The position numbers and the translations under genes are program-made. A stretch of DNA of 64,000 bases from Acanthamoeba sp. SK_2022b (taxonomy: Eukaryota > Discosea > Longamoebia > Acanthamoebidae): contig JANDJZ010000101.1 of the NCBI GenBank assembly GCA_027943245.1, forward strand, positions 41,076-105,075, written 5' to 3'. How positions within the stretch are numbered: position 1 is the stretch's first letter; every line of letters begins with the position of its first letter. Of this stretch, positions 44,619-57,071 are shown in pieces. The notes under the pieces were generated by a model. That model was not told the origin of the DNA. It ran no database searches and saw only the letters and a program-made list of their open reading frames with translations.

Positions 44619-47600
44619 GAGGGAGCGCGTGTAAGTAAAAGCACATGGTGAAGTACCGATGAAGAGAACGATGTTGGGGTGATGCAGTTCGGATAGGAAC
44701 GCCATCTCGGCGCGGAACTCGAGCATGCGCCTTTCGTCGAGCTTCTGTTTGATGAAGCGCTTGACGGCCACCTCGACGCCCTTCCACTTGCCACGGAAGA
44801 CCGTGCCGTAGGAGCCCAGGCCGATCTGCTTGCCGATTTGGATCTCGTTGAAGTCGATGATCCAACGGCACAAGTTGGCCGACGTGAGGAAATTGTCCTC
44901 CTTGAACGCCATGCCATCGCCCACGACCGTCTGGACCTCCCGGTCCTCGCCGCTCGAGCCGCTCCTGGGTTCTTCGCTGCTGTTGCTCTCAGACTCGCCA
45001 TCGTGCACGGCCTTGGACACGCCGCCGAAGAAGCGGCCCTGCAGACCATCGACCTTGAGCTCGTAGAGCCGAGCTCCTGCACACACACACATACACACAC
45101 ACAAACCCAACTTGTGAGCCTCGCAATGCGCCGACCAACACACAAACACAGCCGCGTGAGTTCGGGGCTTTTCTGAGCATACCGTGCTGGTAGTCGGGCA
45201 TCTCGAAGGTGCCGAGACACGAGAGGAGGCTGCGGTTGACCTTGGTAGAATCCTGGACCTTGCGATAGGCGGCATCGCTCAGAAGGATCTGGCCGCCGTG
45301 GGACAGGGCCGTGATGCGCGCGGCAGCGTGGACCGTGGGTCCGATGTACTCCACGCGACGCGACATGGGGTCGCGCACCATGCGCGTTTCGCCCGAATGG
45401 ATGCCCATGCGCACGCGCAGCCCTCGGTAGAGGATCTTCTCCTCGTGCTCGGCGTTGTTGTCGACCCACTCCTCGGCCGCGCCGGGGTGGTTCATGAGCG
45501 CCTCGGGCCATTCGACCTGCAGCAGGGCCTGCTGCACTTCGGTGCACCACGCCAGCGCATCGGCGGCCTGCTGGAAGGCCATGCAGAAGGAGCCCTCGCC
45601 CGAGTTGCGGTCGCGGATGAAGATGACCTCGTAGCCCCGATGGCGCTTGAGGAGGCCCCGCAGGGTGGCGTTGTGCAGCAGCGTGGCGTCGCGCATGGCA
45701 TTGGGGTCGAATTCCCACAGAGAGGCGGCGCGCGAGATGTCGGTGAACACGATTGCGATGTCACCTTCGGGCGGCCGGATGCCGGTCGCTCCCGCGGCCT
45801 CCACGTCGCCGCCGCTCGATGAGTTGCTCGACCCCTGCGAGTTGCTGTTCGAATTGCTGTTGTTCGATGAGCCGGGGTTGGACCACGCCGAGCCGTAGAG
45901 GCTCTTGCCCTTGGATGAGGATGACGTGTAGGAGACAGACGCCAGACCGCTGGCCGTGTCGCCCAACATGCCGCTCAGGCGGGTCATCACCTCGAGGAAC
46001 GTTGGGCGCACGCTGGGATCCGTGTGCCAGCAGTTGGTGACGATGTCGACAAAGTCCGGAGGTCCGGCGTCATCGCCCTCCGGCAACTCGGGCCTGAGCC
46101 CGTCCCTCAACACGGCCACCGCCACCGCAGCAGGGCTGTGTTCCAGGGGGAGGGAGAGTGAACGCGTCAGCCACTCGCGTCTTTGGCAGGCGGAGAGTGA
46201 GGTGAGGGAAGACTTGTACCTCATGCCAAAGTAGGGCTGCTCGCGAGTGAGTAGCTCCCACAGGATGATGCCAAAGGAGTAGACGTCGGCCAGGATGTAG
46301 TCCACATCGGGATTGTCCTGCAGTATTTCCGGAGCGGCCCAATGGACGCTGCCCACCATTTCCTTGGCGTCGCTCTTCTTCATGTCCTCCTTGAACTTGG
46401 TTAGGCCAAAGTCGCTCACCTAGCGCGGATTTGCAAGCAAGGGTGAGAGGAGGCGTCAGCAGCAAGGCTCTCTTTATTGCACGCGCGCGTGGTGTGACCT
46501 ACCTTGACGTTCCACTTGCTGTCGAGCAGCAGGTTGAGCGACTTGAGGTCGCGATGGACGATGCCAGATGAGTGGAGGAAGTGCATGCCCTTGGAGGCCT
46601 GGTAGGCCACCTTGACCTGTAGGTAGCGAGCGGACGACCAATGAGCCTGGGCATTCGGGAGTTTGACTCACAGTCGGCAGCAGGGGCAAAGGGCATACCT
46701 TGAGCGCGAACGGAATCTCGGGGATGAGCTCGTTGTGGAGCAGCTGAATAACACGAGTGTGGGCGGAGGATTAACACGCATGAGACTAGATGTCTCATAC
46801 TGGTGTACACACGTGAATCAACACTGGGAGGGGGAGAACGTACATCGTAGAGCGAACCCAGGGACATGAACTCCATGACGATGCACATCTTGGGAGGCTT
46901 GGTGCACGCAGCCATGAACAGCACCACGTTGGGATGGCGCAGAGCCGTCATCACCCTCACCTGTTCATCCACACAATAGGTTAGCACCAGTCGAAATGAC
47001 AGGACCAGGGGATCCGCGCACCTCATCCTTAAAGCTCCGTTCCATGTCCTTGGAGGCCTTCTCGGAGGCCATGACCTTGACGGCCACCTCGGTGCCTTTC
47101 CATAGGGCCCTGTGCACTTCGCCGAAACCGCCAGAGCCGAGCACGTCGCCCACCTCGAGTTCCTCGTATTCAATCTCCCAGTCGTCGTGTTCCCTCCGCT
47201 TGAACAGCATCAGAAGGAGAAGCAGGATGATGAACGCTAGCAGCAGGAACAGCAAGGCAGCCGCCGGCAGACCCACAGCTGATCGGAACGAGAGGGGCGA
47301 GAATTAGGACCCCCGGGGGGGGGGGGGTTGAGGGCAGAATATAGGGGAGGAAGGCTACCCAGGCCAATGATGAGGCCCTGGCTGATGGAACTGCTGTCGG
47401 AAACCAAGTCTTGGCAGTAGGTCCCGGTGTACCCGGAGTTACAGACGCAGCCAACATTCGACGTGCAGGAGCCGGCGTCGGAGCACACTGCGCCGTCATT
47501 GATGCAGGGCGCAATGCTGCTCACGCTCACGCTGTCGCAGGTGAAATTCTTAAGCAGCGTGAGGAACCTCCTCTTGACCGCCGGTACTGTCAGCGCCAGA

Positions 47601-50600
47601 ATATACTCCTGGCTGCGAACACCCACCCGCAACCCATAGCCACACGAACATTAACCTCGTGATGTCTAAGGTTTGTGATCAAGATTGGGGGGGGGTTACG
47701 TACGTTTCGGCGAGAGTCACAGCATCGGAGTTGGTTTGCGTCCAGTAGAAGAAGTCGGCAAGAGCTTTGGCCTTGGTGCACGAAGTCATGGATTGCGAAT
47801 GATAGAAGAATGATCCAAAGCTGGCTAGCGGCCAGCTGTTGGTACCCGTACCTGGATAACCCAAATAGAGAGACGCAATGTTCAGAAGGGGTCTTTTTGT
47901 GAGGAAGGTTTGGGAGGGTTGGCTGATTACCGAGCAGGAGTGTGCCGTAGTCTATTGAGTTCGTCGCAAGAAAGTCGTTGATGGCGCTGGTCACCGTTTC
48001 GGTGGTGGGGGCGACGACCGAGCCTGCAGGATTAACCAGTGAAGCGGCCGCCAGATATCGTGAAGACTTTGGGAGGGGATTGGTTAGAGAGCGCCGCAAC
48101 TTGAGAGCAGCCGTTGGAGGGAGATCGAGCGTACTAGCCTGACGTCGGATTGGCGTGCGAAGCCGATGGCGTAGGATGTGAAGATGAGATTCCGCACAAG
48201 GGCTTGCGCGTTGGCGGCGATCTGCGTGCGGTTGCCGGTACCGATCTCAACCGGGAAGCTGACGGTCAAGCCGCTGCCGACCTATCCACGTATTAGAGGG
48301 GGATGTCATGTAGGGGCCGAAGGCAAGAGGTCCTTGTACCCGGGTTGCGAACTCAGGCACCGTAGCACTGAGAGCTGTGGTGAAGAGCTTTGTGGTCTCT
48401 GACGAGTCAGACTGGGTGCACACGTAGATGGTATGGTTGGGCAGAAGCGCCGCCACTTCGGGCGTGTTGACGTCCTTGATCCTTTGGTCGTTCCACATGG
48501 TCAGGTTATTCAGGTAGATGGCCGCGATGATTTCGAACGTGAGCACGAGGTTTTTGCCCTCGAGTTCCGGGAGGTTATAGCCTTCGTGGACCCATGTGCG
48601 TTTTGGTATATTAAGGGGGTTAGAGACGTGTTGTTGGTTGTTGTTGGTTGAAAGAGAAGTGGTACCGGGCACGACGGCAAAGGCAGTGATTGGAAGGAGG
48701 GCAAGGTCGGATATGGTCGAGTACCACGAGCTGTCGAGGCCGGTGATGGAGGCGCCGAAGTCGGTGTCGAATGTGGCCAGCTGTTGCGGGGCCTCCGTGG
48801 AAGCCGAAGTGAGGTAGTACTTAACCTTGTTGTCCAACGATGAGCTTCGCGCCACGGCCCACGCCGTGTATAACGGCAAAGACGGGCCCACACCAACCAT
48901 GTAGTCGGTCGTGTAGGCCTGCTCATTGTTGCAGACCACCGTGTTGAGGAGGTCTATCAATCGCTTTCGCAATGTCACGTCCAAAGGAATGAAGTTGAGG
49001 TCGGTCAGGGCTTGCGAGGCACTGTGTGGAAGTTCGCAGTGAGTTAGGGCAGGCTAGTTTTTTTTGAGTGATGGATGGGTGTCGTGGGAGTGGCGGCACG
49101 AGCTTGGTTTGGACATACCCGTCGTTGGTGTGAATCCACGCAACGAAGTTGAGCAGCTCGCGCACAACGTTGCAATCGACTGCCGTAACGTTGCGATCCA
49201 GCGAAGCGTAGGACATCAGGGCGAGAGGCCAACTGTTGTTGCCGGTCGCGTCGTAGATGTCGACGGTGAAGTTGCTCTGGCCGAACTGGGGCAGGAAGGC
49301 CGCCATCGCCGCCTGCACCGTGGTGGTGGAGGCTGCCACAAGGGTGCCTGCCTTGTTGTACATTTGGGCAAACTTGAGGGAAGACGAAACTGCGTCTGCG
49401 TAGCTCACGAAGGTGATAGCATTGGTTCGCGCCTGGGAGGGAAATGCCGAGTTGTGTCGTAAGAAAAGTTTGGCCGAAGAGGAGATCGTTTTTGAATAGG
49501 GGTGTGTGTGTGTGGGTGGGTGGGTGGGTGAAGGATAAAAACCTTGAGCCAAGTAACTCGGCTTGTCGAACTGGTACCAGCGTTCAGGCCCGTGCCACGC
49601 AAAGCCGGAGCCATGGCCGAAAATAGACCGCCAGCAGCGTCGATCGCGTCCTTGAACATTGGGCTGAACGACATGAGAGCCTCCTTGAACACCGCAGGCA
49701 CGCTGATTCCAGCGTTATCAGAATAGCCGATGGTGATGTTGAGGGCCGGCAGCTTGGCCGCAATGCTCGGGTTGAGACTCTTGATCGCGTCATCGTCCCA
49801 AGTGGAGATGTTGCCCGCGAATATGCGCCCAACAACGTCCCGGCTCAGGATCTGTTTCACAAACAGATGGAATGAAAGAGGTGGCGCGGGAGCGCGGGTG
49901 ATGCGTCAACAGAGATCCATCTTTTCAGTCTCGGAGGAGACTCTTCAACTGAGGCGTACCAGAAGCGGATCAGTGGAGGTGAGGGTAGAAATGTTGTAGG
50001 CAAGAACCAGTGCCTGTCCGGCAATCGGGAACTGCGCCAGTTCGCCGTAGCTCGCTGCCTGCTCAGAGGGAATTCCTCTATCCAAGCACATGAAGTCCTA
50101 TGGGGTGGTAAAGAAGCGGCGGCGCGTTGGGGCGGTCGCCTTACAGGTTGGGAGGAAGGAGAGGTACAACGTACGACGTAGCCTGAGCCATAGTTGGTTA
50201 AGGCCAGGTTGGTCCCGAGGGAGTAGTAGGCAACTCTGCACCAAGAAATCACCCCCCAGAAAAGCCAGTGAGGGGGAATGGCAGCTAAGAAACGCAGGCC
50301 CAATGAGCGTTGGAGCAATTTTTTTCGGGCCAATTAATATCAACTCATTAATGCCAGTGTGACCAAAAACTGGCATTAATGAGTTATAAGCATCCTGAGA
50401 TGGTTTAGCGACATTTGCGTTCCGTTGACGCCAGCCCCCCGTCAATCAATCACCGGCGGCAAAGCACGGGGTGCGCCAGTAACCACTAGTGGAGAAGGCG
50501 CGCTGGGGATGGACGTACTGCACATCGTCGCGAGTGTAGGTGTAGGCCTTTATCCAACTGCTCCAGACTGAGTAGGTAGTTGAGGTTCCTCCGCCATAGA

Positions 50601-50834
50601 GCGCCACACTGTGGGCTGAGTCTGTACTTTCCCCAACACAACCCCCCCCCCAAACACATATCGGTTGGTCAACTAGATGGGTTAGAGAAGGCCAACGTAG
50701 AGATGGAGGACTACGCCAACAGAGCCCGATAGATGGAGGACAAGATATGGACGCGTACCCAGTGCAAGAATCAGAAGAAGGACCGAAGAGAGCCCCAGCA
50801 GAAGGACGCTTCGGTGGCTAACAACCTTTTTCAT
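43821..50834 (-). CDS. Receptor: tandem PstS-like domains, EGF, TM, kinase, cyclase, kinase
   Basis: Starts MKKVVSHRSVLLLGLSSVL, a signal peptide (exon 1, 50834-50759; exon 2, 50621-50519). The ectodomain has two phosphate-ABC-transporter-type solute-binding domains: the first with YGGGTSTTYSVWSSWIKAY and VGRIFAGNISTWDDDAI, the second with ALTDLNFIPL, IAAIYLNNLTMWNDQRIKD and SYAIGF. An EGF-like module follows (CSDAGSCTSNVGCVCNSGY). After one TM helix (47276-47200) comes kinase 1 (GSGGFGEV, VAVKVM, VHRDLKSLN, SDFGL, AAPEI). Next is a class III cyclase domain (IAIVFTDI, GEGSFCMAF, RVRMGIHSGE, EYIGPTVHAAARI), then kinase 2 (GLGSYGTV, VAVKRFI, VHRDLKPSN, ADFGFARI, TAPEV) ending at 43821. Both kinases keep catalytic Lys, HRD and DFG and resemble tyrosine-kinase-like enzymes. 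In the cyclase the second metal-site Asp is Glu. The likely role is sensing phosphate or another anion outside the cell, with phosphorylation and cyclic-nucleotide outputs inside. Some ectodomain joins are approximate. Confidence 0.9.
44547..44617. repeat. (GT)n tract in receptor kinase-2 intron
   Basis: About 35 GT units (CA on the coding strand) within the intron that splits the second kinase domain between HPNIVLFIG and the following exon. Confidence 0.95.
50342..50385. repeat. Perfect 17-bp inverted repeat with 10-nt loop in receptor intron 2
   Basis: The arm AACTCATTAATGCCAGT (50342-50358) is matched exactly by its reverse complement at 50369-50385, with the spacer gtgaccaaaa between. 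It lies inside intron 2 (50518-50236) of the receptor gene. The arms are AT-rich against the GC-rich surroundings. As RNA it would form a stable 17-bp hairpin. Confidence 0.95.
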
Positions 50835-51343
50835 CGCTATGGACGCTCTCGACGTCGGTCACTGTTGTGTTGTTGTTGTGTGTGATAGGGCGATTGAGTT
50901 GGGGACCGAGCCGTGTCGGAGGAAGCAAGGCGCAGTACGGTGTGTGTATGGGCGGTAGTCGGCCGCAGGTGCACGTGTTGCTCGCGTCGGTGGTGTAGAT
51001 AATAGTGGCGCTCTTGCGGGGCTTGGCGCGTGCGAACGTTGCCGTCGGCATTTTACGGGCCCTCAACTGCCAATCGGAAACTAGCACAGCAACCGGTGCG
51101 GATTACCTGTGCTCGGTAACCTCCAACGGTCTGTCTACTTCTCCGCCCATCACCCAGCTCTGGTGCGTGGCACGGCAACGCCGGTCCTAACATCTGGCCG
51201 TGATACCCCCCCCCCCCAAACCGATGAAGAGACCACCCAAGCGCCCCTCGGAGGAGAAGAACTCGAGAAGTTTTCTCTTGTCGTTTTCCGCGACTCTGTG
51301 ATCACTCGCTAGCTGAACCCCCCCCCTAGCGACGACACGCGCC
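50835..51343. other. Spacer: receptor promoter and F-box/ankyrin 3' end
   Basis: Between the receptor start and the stop of the next minus-strand gene. It contains homopolymer C runs (51208-51217, 51318-51326). No convincing gene; the short open frames lack protein-like composition. Confidence 0.45.
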
Positions 51344-53623
51344 CTAATCGGCGGTCGCGTTGTCAGCGGCCGCACGCAAAGGCTCGGGGAAAAGAGCGAG
51401 TAGGGCGGCAGCCTGGCTGCTCAGGCGGGCGAGGGCGGCCGCGTGGGAGAGGTTGGCCTCACGCTCCTCGGTGCCGCCAATAGACACCTGCAGGCGACGG
51501 AGGAGGCGGGCCATGCCCACGCTACCACGATCGCAGGCCACAGCGAGAGGCGTGCGGCCGCCGCTGTCCCTCTGATCTGTCAGCGCTTCCCACTGATGAG
51601 GCGACCTTGCTCCCGGACTGGTCGTCGCAGACGAAAGCGTGAGAAGATGTTCTAAGAGCGCCACTTGGTCGTTGTACGCGGCTTCGTGAAGCACATTCCT
51701 GCAAGAGAACCTCTGCCTGTGCTCGATATTGGCTGCCCCGGCCAAGGTGGAGAGAAACGGAAAGAAGAGCAATCACGCAGAGCCTTAGATCAAGCTCTCA
51801 CAGCCTTTCACTTGGGAGCTTCACACATGTGATACCTCCATGGGAGAGAAGAAAGGCGGCTGCTTCGAGCTGGCCCTCGGCGACAGCTCTGTGAAAGGGC
51901 CTGTACACACACATGCAAGCAACTACGTGAGCACATCAACTGAAGAAGGTCTGATGAGGGAAGAGTCACGTTACGTTCCCCCGTTGGTATTTACAGAGTC
52001 CACGGCCGCCTTGTGCTCAATAAGGATGCCTAGCACCTGAAAGGAAGTAGAGCGGGTTGTTACGAAACAACCGTCGTCACCTAACAAGATTTAAAAAAAA
52101 AAAAAAAAACGCCATCTCTTCATGCCGACACACCGTTGTGACGGTGACCGACTACCTCAACGTGCCCATAACGTGCGGCAAAGTAGAGGGGCGTTTCCAG
52201 GTCGACGGCTGACGGGTCAGCGGCTGCACCAGCGGCCAACAACAGCTGTTTTTGGCAAGTGTTACGTTGGAGGACAGCATTAAGAAATGAAAAGCACGAA
52301 GTTGGAGGGATAGACAGGAGGCGGTGGGGGTGCCTTTCTACCTTCACAATCAGCGAGAAGCCTTTGCGTGCTGCGACGTGCAGTAGCGAATCGTTATACC
52401 GCACGATCGATTCGTAAAGTGTGGCTTCGAACCAATCTTAAGATTGAAAGAGGTGGTGAGAAGGAATCGCCCCACACACGCACCAGGGTGTTAACACGCA
52501 CCGGGGTAGTTGTAATCAGGGAAAATGGTGCTCCTCCACTTGTAGTTGACCAGAGAAGCAACAACCGTGGAAGTGCCTGCCTGAGTGTTGCATGGACGTC
52601 AGTCAAGCAGCGACTATCATCCGCACAGACGTGTCAAGGGTTCTAGGTACCGAGGCAGACGTGTCAGAGGGGCAGAGAGCGGCCACTTGTGCAAGCAGAT
52701 GCTCCACAACCCGGGCGTAGCCATTGTTTACCGCCCACAACAGGATGGGATACACCCGCTCGATCTTCTTGGTCACAGTTGACTACACATGAGTCAGCCT
52801 CGCTGAGTGAGCTGCTCAGCGTGAAAAGAGACCAAGGGGTTAGTACCAATGAGTTGAATTCGAAGTCAAGCTCTTGCCCGAGCTCGAAGCCAAAATATCG
52901 ACGCAAGGCGCAGGCGACGTGCACACAGCGATGCCGCCACGCTTGCGCTACAGCAGCCGGCGGAGCTCCTCCGGAGCTGACGTTGTCGTGAGCTGACGAT
53001 TCACACACAGGGCCGATGAGTGTGGCATAGACGCTCTGCCACAGAAAGTCATCCGCTGCGGCACCGTGCCACCGCTGGCACACAAGCGCAGCACGGCAGA
53101 GGTCGTGCGGGGACAGGCGACCCAGAATGAGATACAGGACTTCCGTGGGCACAGCCTCGAGGCTCGCCGTCTCCAGCACCAGGGAATTCGAGGCTTCGCC
53201 TAAGTCGTTGACGACCTTCTCCCTCACATCGTTTTCCTTCATGGAAGCGGCAGACGACGGACTCTGGTGGTCTGGTGCACCAGCTGCCGTTCCCCGTCGT
53301 CGGCAGCCGCTACGTGGTTCGGCAGCAAGTACTGCCAGCGATTTGTCTGTCTTACGACGACCTTCTTGGCTCTGGTGGTCATCGCCTTTGTCCTCTCGCA
53401 GGCGGGCGCTTGCTGCACTGGCGGCCTCCTCCTTCTTCCTCTTCTTGCGCAGAGCTCTGGGTTCTTGGGCAGCGCTCAACTGGGGCGAGCTTCCGCGGTA
53501 AGTGCAGCTGCAGAAATCGAGGTCATTGGCGGGAAGAGCAACGATCGCCGTATGATGCAGGGCCAAGGCAGCTGTGGGAGTGGTGGCGGTCGATCCAGAG
53601 TCAGGATCGAAAAGTTGCAGCAT
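51344..53623 (-). CDS. F-box protein with ankyrin-type repeats
   Basis: The first exon (53623-52847) starts MLQLFDPDSGSTATTP, has a disordered Lys/Ser-rich region and an F-box: LEAVPTEVLYLILGRLSPHD then LCRAALVCQRWHGAAADDF. Further exons supply ankyrin-like units: YPILLWAVNNGYARVVEHLL, YNDSLLHVAARKGFSLIVK, TPLYFAARYGHVEVV, VLGILIEHKAAVDS, NVLHEAAYNDQVALLEHLL and GRTPLAVACDRGSVGMARLL, ending at TAG 51344. F-box proteins link substrates to SCF ubiquitin ligases through Skp1; the ankyrin repeats would bind the substrate, which is unknown. The start could alternatively be MKENDVREKVV (53242), after the low-complexity region. Small exons between 52040 and 52700 are approximate. Confidence 0.8.
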
Positions 53624-53904
53624 GTGAGAGAAGATTCGATTCTTAGGCGACGCAAAAAATGTGAATGATGTGAATGATGCAAATCCTCTCTCTCTCTTGC
53701 ACAAGCGGTGAAACGTAATGCGCGACGTGTAAAGATCTGCTCGCGGAATTTGGTGTTATTTTGTGCTGTCTTGAAAATAACCGCGCCAGCCAAACCTCTT
53801 CAGTTTCCGCCTGCTGACGTCAGCAGAGTAATTAAAGCAACGCGGGAGGAGACCCAGGTGAAGGGGGGCATTGAGAAAAGCTGCGAAGAGAAGAGGGGCG
53901 CAGC
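53624..53904. promoter_or_regulatory. Divergent promoter, F-box/ankyrin gene / membrane protein gene
   Basis: Intergenic gap of 281 bp between divergent starts. Contains gtgaatgatgtgaatgatgcaaat at 53660-53684, a short direct repeat of GTGAATGAT. Promoter role inferred from position. Confidence 0.35.
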
Positions 53905-56837
53905 ATGCTGCAGCAAACCCGAGAGGAAACACTCCCTGTAGGGTGGCTCGACGGAGTGCGCGGGCAGGCCGTTTGGGGCTGGGTGGTAGCCCACACTCTA
54001 CGCTTTGCCCTGCCTCGCCCGCACTGGCTTCGCCTCTTCCCCGCTCAAGCTCAGCTTCCTGCCCTTCGCTCCGTCACGGTAAGTATTTTTTAAATTTTTT
54101 CAATTTATTTTTATTTTTTTTCAGATGATCTCTACCCCAAGATCAGTTTTGACCGCAGGGGGTGGCTACACCAACCAACAGAAATGGTTGGACGTGTTGG
54201 GTGGCCTGCTACTGGCCACGGCGTTTAACATGCTCTTCTTTGTCGCCGGAGCGGCTGCCTTCATGACTCTCGTCCACCGACGGACAGCCAACCACGCCTG
54301 GTCGCTGCTCTTGGTTAAGTTTGGTTTGTCCAACCTCATGGCTCCATTATTATATAACCTCGCGAGATGAGCAGGAGACCTCTCTGTGGCGGCCATAGAG
54401 AGCTGACCCGACTTCTTCGCGACACAGTGCGATACGTCAGTTTTATCAGCGTTGGTTGCGTGGCCGTTTTGCCTGTGGTCGGCATCATGATGTGGAACAG
54501 AGATCTCTCGCCTGTTGGGCTCACTATGGATGACTACGCGAGCATGATTTTGAAGGTATAGCGCTTCCGTCTCTCTCTCTCTCTCTCCTCAATACGTATG
54601 CTGGACTGCTAACTCAGTTCGTTGGCTCTCTCTCTCTCTCTCTCCCCCAACTCTGCTTTGCCAGGCCATAGGGTCAGGCGGAGGGGATCTGCAATTAGTG
54701 TTCCCGCTCTTTTTCTTTCTCTGGCTGACGTACCTGCCCTTGTTCCGCACGGTGCGGCACTGCTATGAGGCTGATCGATCTTGGCGCGTTCCCCAAGGTT
54801 CGGGGCCCTCCGCCCGCGATCCTACTGGCGCGCCACACACTCATATAGCCAAATGGCACACCTGCATGCAATTGTGAAGGCGGGTTGGATCTCGACAGCT
54901 ACAAAACGCTGCAGGAGCTGCCCTTTGGTTCTGTGATGGCGATGGTCTACGCCGCCGCCGCCACGCCCGTGCTGGTGCTCTGGCTCTGGTTCGGTACAGT
55001 TTGGGATCTCACGTGACAGCTCGCCTCCAGCATAATGGAAGCCTTTTCATAACGCCGATCGGCGTGGGCAAGATCAACTCACAACCGCTCGCTCTCCCAC
55101 AGGACTGCTGGCAGGTAGCCTGGTGGTGATCGTCGGCCTGATTCCTGGCGTGGTCGTAGCCTGGTGCAGCCTGTGCGGAAACCGTAATAGGAGAGACGCC
55201 TCCCCCGAACGGCAGGACTGGGTGCTCTCGATCGTCCTGCGCCTCGTGTCGCTCCTGAAGCGGGCCGGCGGCCACAAGAGCGGTCTACACTTCTTTCTGG
55301 CCTCGACCGCCGTCCCGCTGTTCATACTGTGCTGGGCCAACCTCTACTTTGGCTCAGTTCTCATGAGCACGGGTGTGCTGCTCATCTATGGCGCACCGTT
55401 CCTCATGTCCTATCTGCGCCTGCCGAGCGCATTCTCCTTCTCGCTGCCCGTGCTACCCGGCTGCTCGCTCTGGTCACGTGCCATACGCTCAAGCAACTAC
55501 CAGTCATTAGGCTCGGCCGGCGACGTAGCGAAAGCAAAGCCGGAAGACTCCACCGCCGACCGCGCAGACACCGACGCCATACATGGCCATGACACGGTCA
55601 GCCGCCACCACCAACAGGAGAAGCACACCGACGCCTTCTCCGTCCAGGTCTACATCGAGAGCGGCTCCGGGCGAGTGCGCGCCAAGGGCCACCTCAGCAC
55701 TGCGGTGGCATGCTTGTTAGCGATAGTGGCGGGTCACATCTCCTTCTTGGCCTCCCTCGACGTGGTGCATCCTAATGTCATACCGCTCGCGGCGCCCATC
55801 TTGGGCATCTACTCTGTGAATCTCAACAAGGACCACGGCCTCTACTGCCTCGCCTTCATCTCGGCCTCGGCATTCTACATCTTCGGCTTCATGTACCTCC
55901 TCTTCGAGAAGGAAGGCAGGCTGCCGGCCGTGGGCTTCTTCTCCAAGAAGCGGAGCAATCTCTTTATCATTGCCTTTGCCATCTTTTCCCTCGTACATTC
56001 ATCAGGCCTCCCCCCTTTGCGCTCTCTTGCTGCTTGACTCTGCGACAGTGAGCTTACTCCACTACCCACCTCGGGTTGGGTGCGCAGGTGTTCCTACGCC
56101 TCTCGCTCCCGGGCACAAAATGGAAGTGGATCATCATATGGCCCTCCCTCGTCACCTACTCTACTTGCCTCCAGCGAGTCTGCTTTGCGTGCGTGTCTCC
56201 ACAATTTCCTCTCTGTAACCAACACTCTGCGCCAAACTTTGGCTGACGACAGCTGTACTCTCTCTCTCTCTCTCTCCCCCCCCCCTTTTCCTCACCAGGC
56301 TGGGCAACTGGTTCGTGCTGTGGCTCGCCATACAGTTCTGGAGCTACTTCTATGATGGGCGAAGACCCGAAGACCCGACGCCCACGCTCCTGTCGTCGCG
56401 TCTTCTCTTCTTTGTGTTCATCTTTCACACCTTCTGGGAGGTACCTGACCAGGCTTTGCATCATTTCTCCTCCCCCCCCCAAACTCGGGCGCATCACTCC
56501 CAATTCACGGTCATGCCGCGATCGCGTAGTACTGCGTGGTGAGCTTATTGCGCGTGAGCGGTCTCAGCGAGGTCATCTCCTGGTTACCACAAATCGTGCG
56601 CCTCCTGTCCCTTCTGCTCGTCTCGTTACGCTGAGCCATCGGCTGCTTCTCCTTACACCATCGAACGCCACACTCGGGGTGGTTGACGTCCGCGCCCTAC
56701 AGGTGCTGCTCATTCTCTGCGTGGTGGGCCTCAGCTTCGGATCCAGCTGGATCTTCGCCGCCTATGCGCCCGAAGGCCCAGGCGTGTCCCACTACGACCA
56801 GCAACGCCACCACCGAACCAGTTCCCTCTCTGCATGA
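53905..56837 (+). CDS. Uncharacterised polytopic membrane protein
   Basis: Probable start MLQQTREETLPVGWLDGVRG. Hydrophobic segments in order include GGLLLATAFNMLFFVAGAAA, FISVGCVAVLPVVGIMMW, LQLVFPLFFFLWLTYLPLF, MVYAAAATPVLVLWLWF, AGSLVVIVGLIPGVVVAWCS, FFLASTAVPLFILCWANLYF, VLLIYGAPFLMSYL, AVACLLAIVAGHISFLASL, LAFISASAFYIFGFMYLLF, FIIAFAIFSLVHS, WFVLWLAIQFWSYFYDG, LLFFVFIFHTFW and VLLILCVVGLSFGSSWIFAA: about twelve membrane passes. A hydrophilic loop (55500-55680) is rich in His, Asp and Ser. The large exon 55089-56010 is well supported; early exons are approximate. No family recognised; it could be a transporter or membrane enzyme. Ends at TGA 56835-56837. Confidence 0.6.
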
Positions 56838-57004
56838 GGGATTACGTTCCCTTTCCGCCGAACACAAGGTGTTGACGTGAAAGAAATGTACATTTCTTTG
56901 TTATTTATATTTCCGCCTGTTTTTTGGTACACAATTTGTTGGGGGGGGCCTCGGTTGGCCACCGTGGTTCTCCCACTCTTCTTCTCTCTTTGCTTGGCAC
57001 ACAC

Positions 57005-57026
57005 ATAATAATAATAATAATAATAT
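57005..57026. repeat. (ATA)n trinucleotide run upstream of the next gene
   Basis: About seven ATA/TAA units, 46 bp before the ATG at 57072, inside the 234-bp gap after the membrane-protein gene. Could serve as an AT-rich promoter element. Confidence 0.8.
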
Positions 57027-57071
57027 AAGCCCCCAAATTTCAAGTAGGGCCTAGAAGAAAAGTAAGAGAGA

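Noticed and set aside
44201..45718. 505-codon open frame on the minus strand across the cyclase and kinase 2 region
   Set aside because: Its first two thirds are out of phase with the clear cyclase domain; only its end overlaps real kinase exons.
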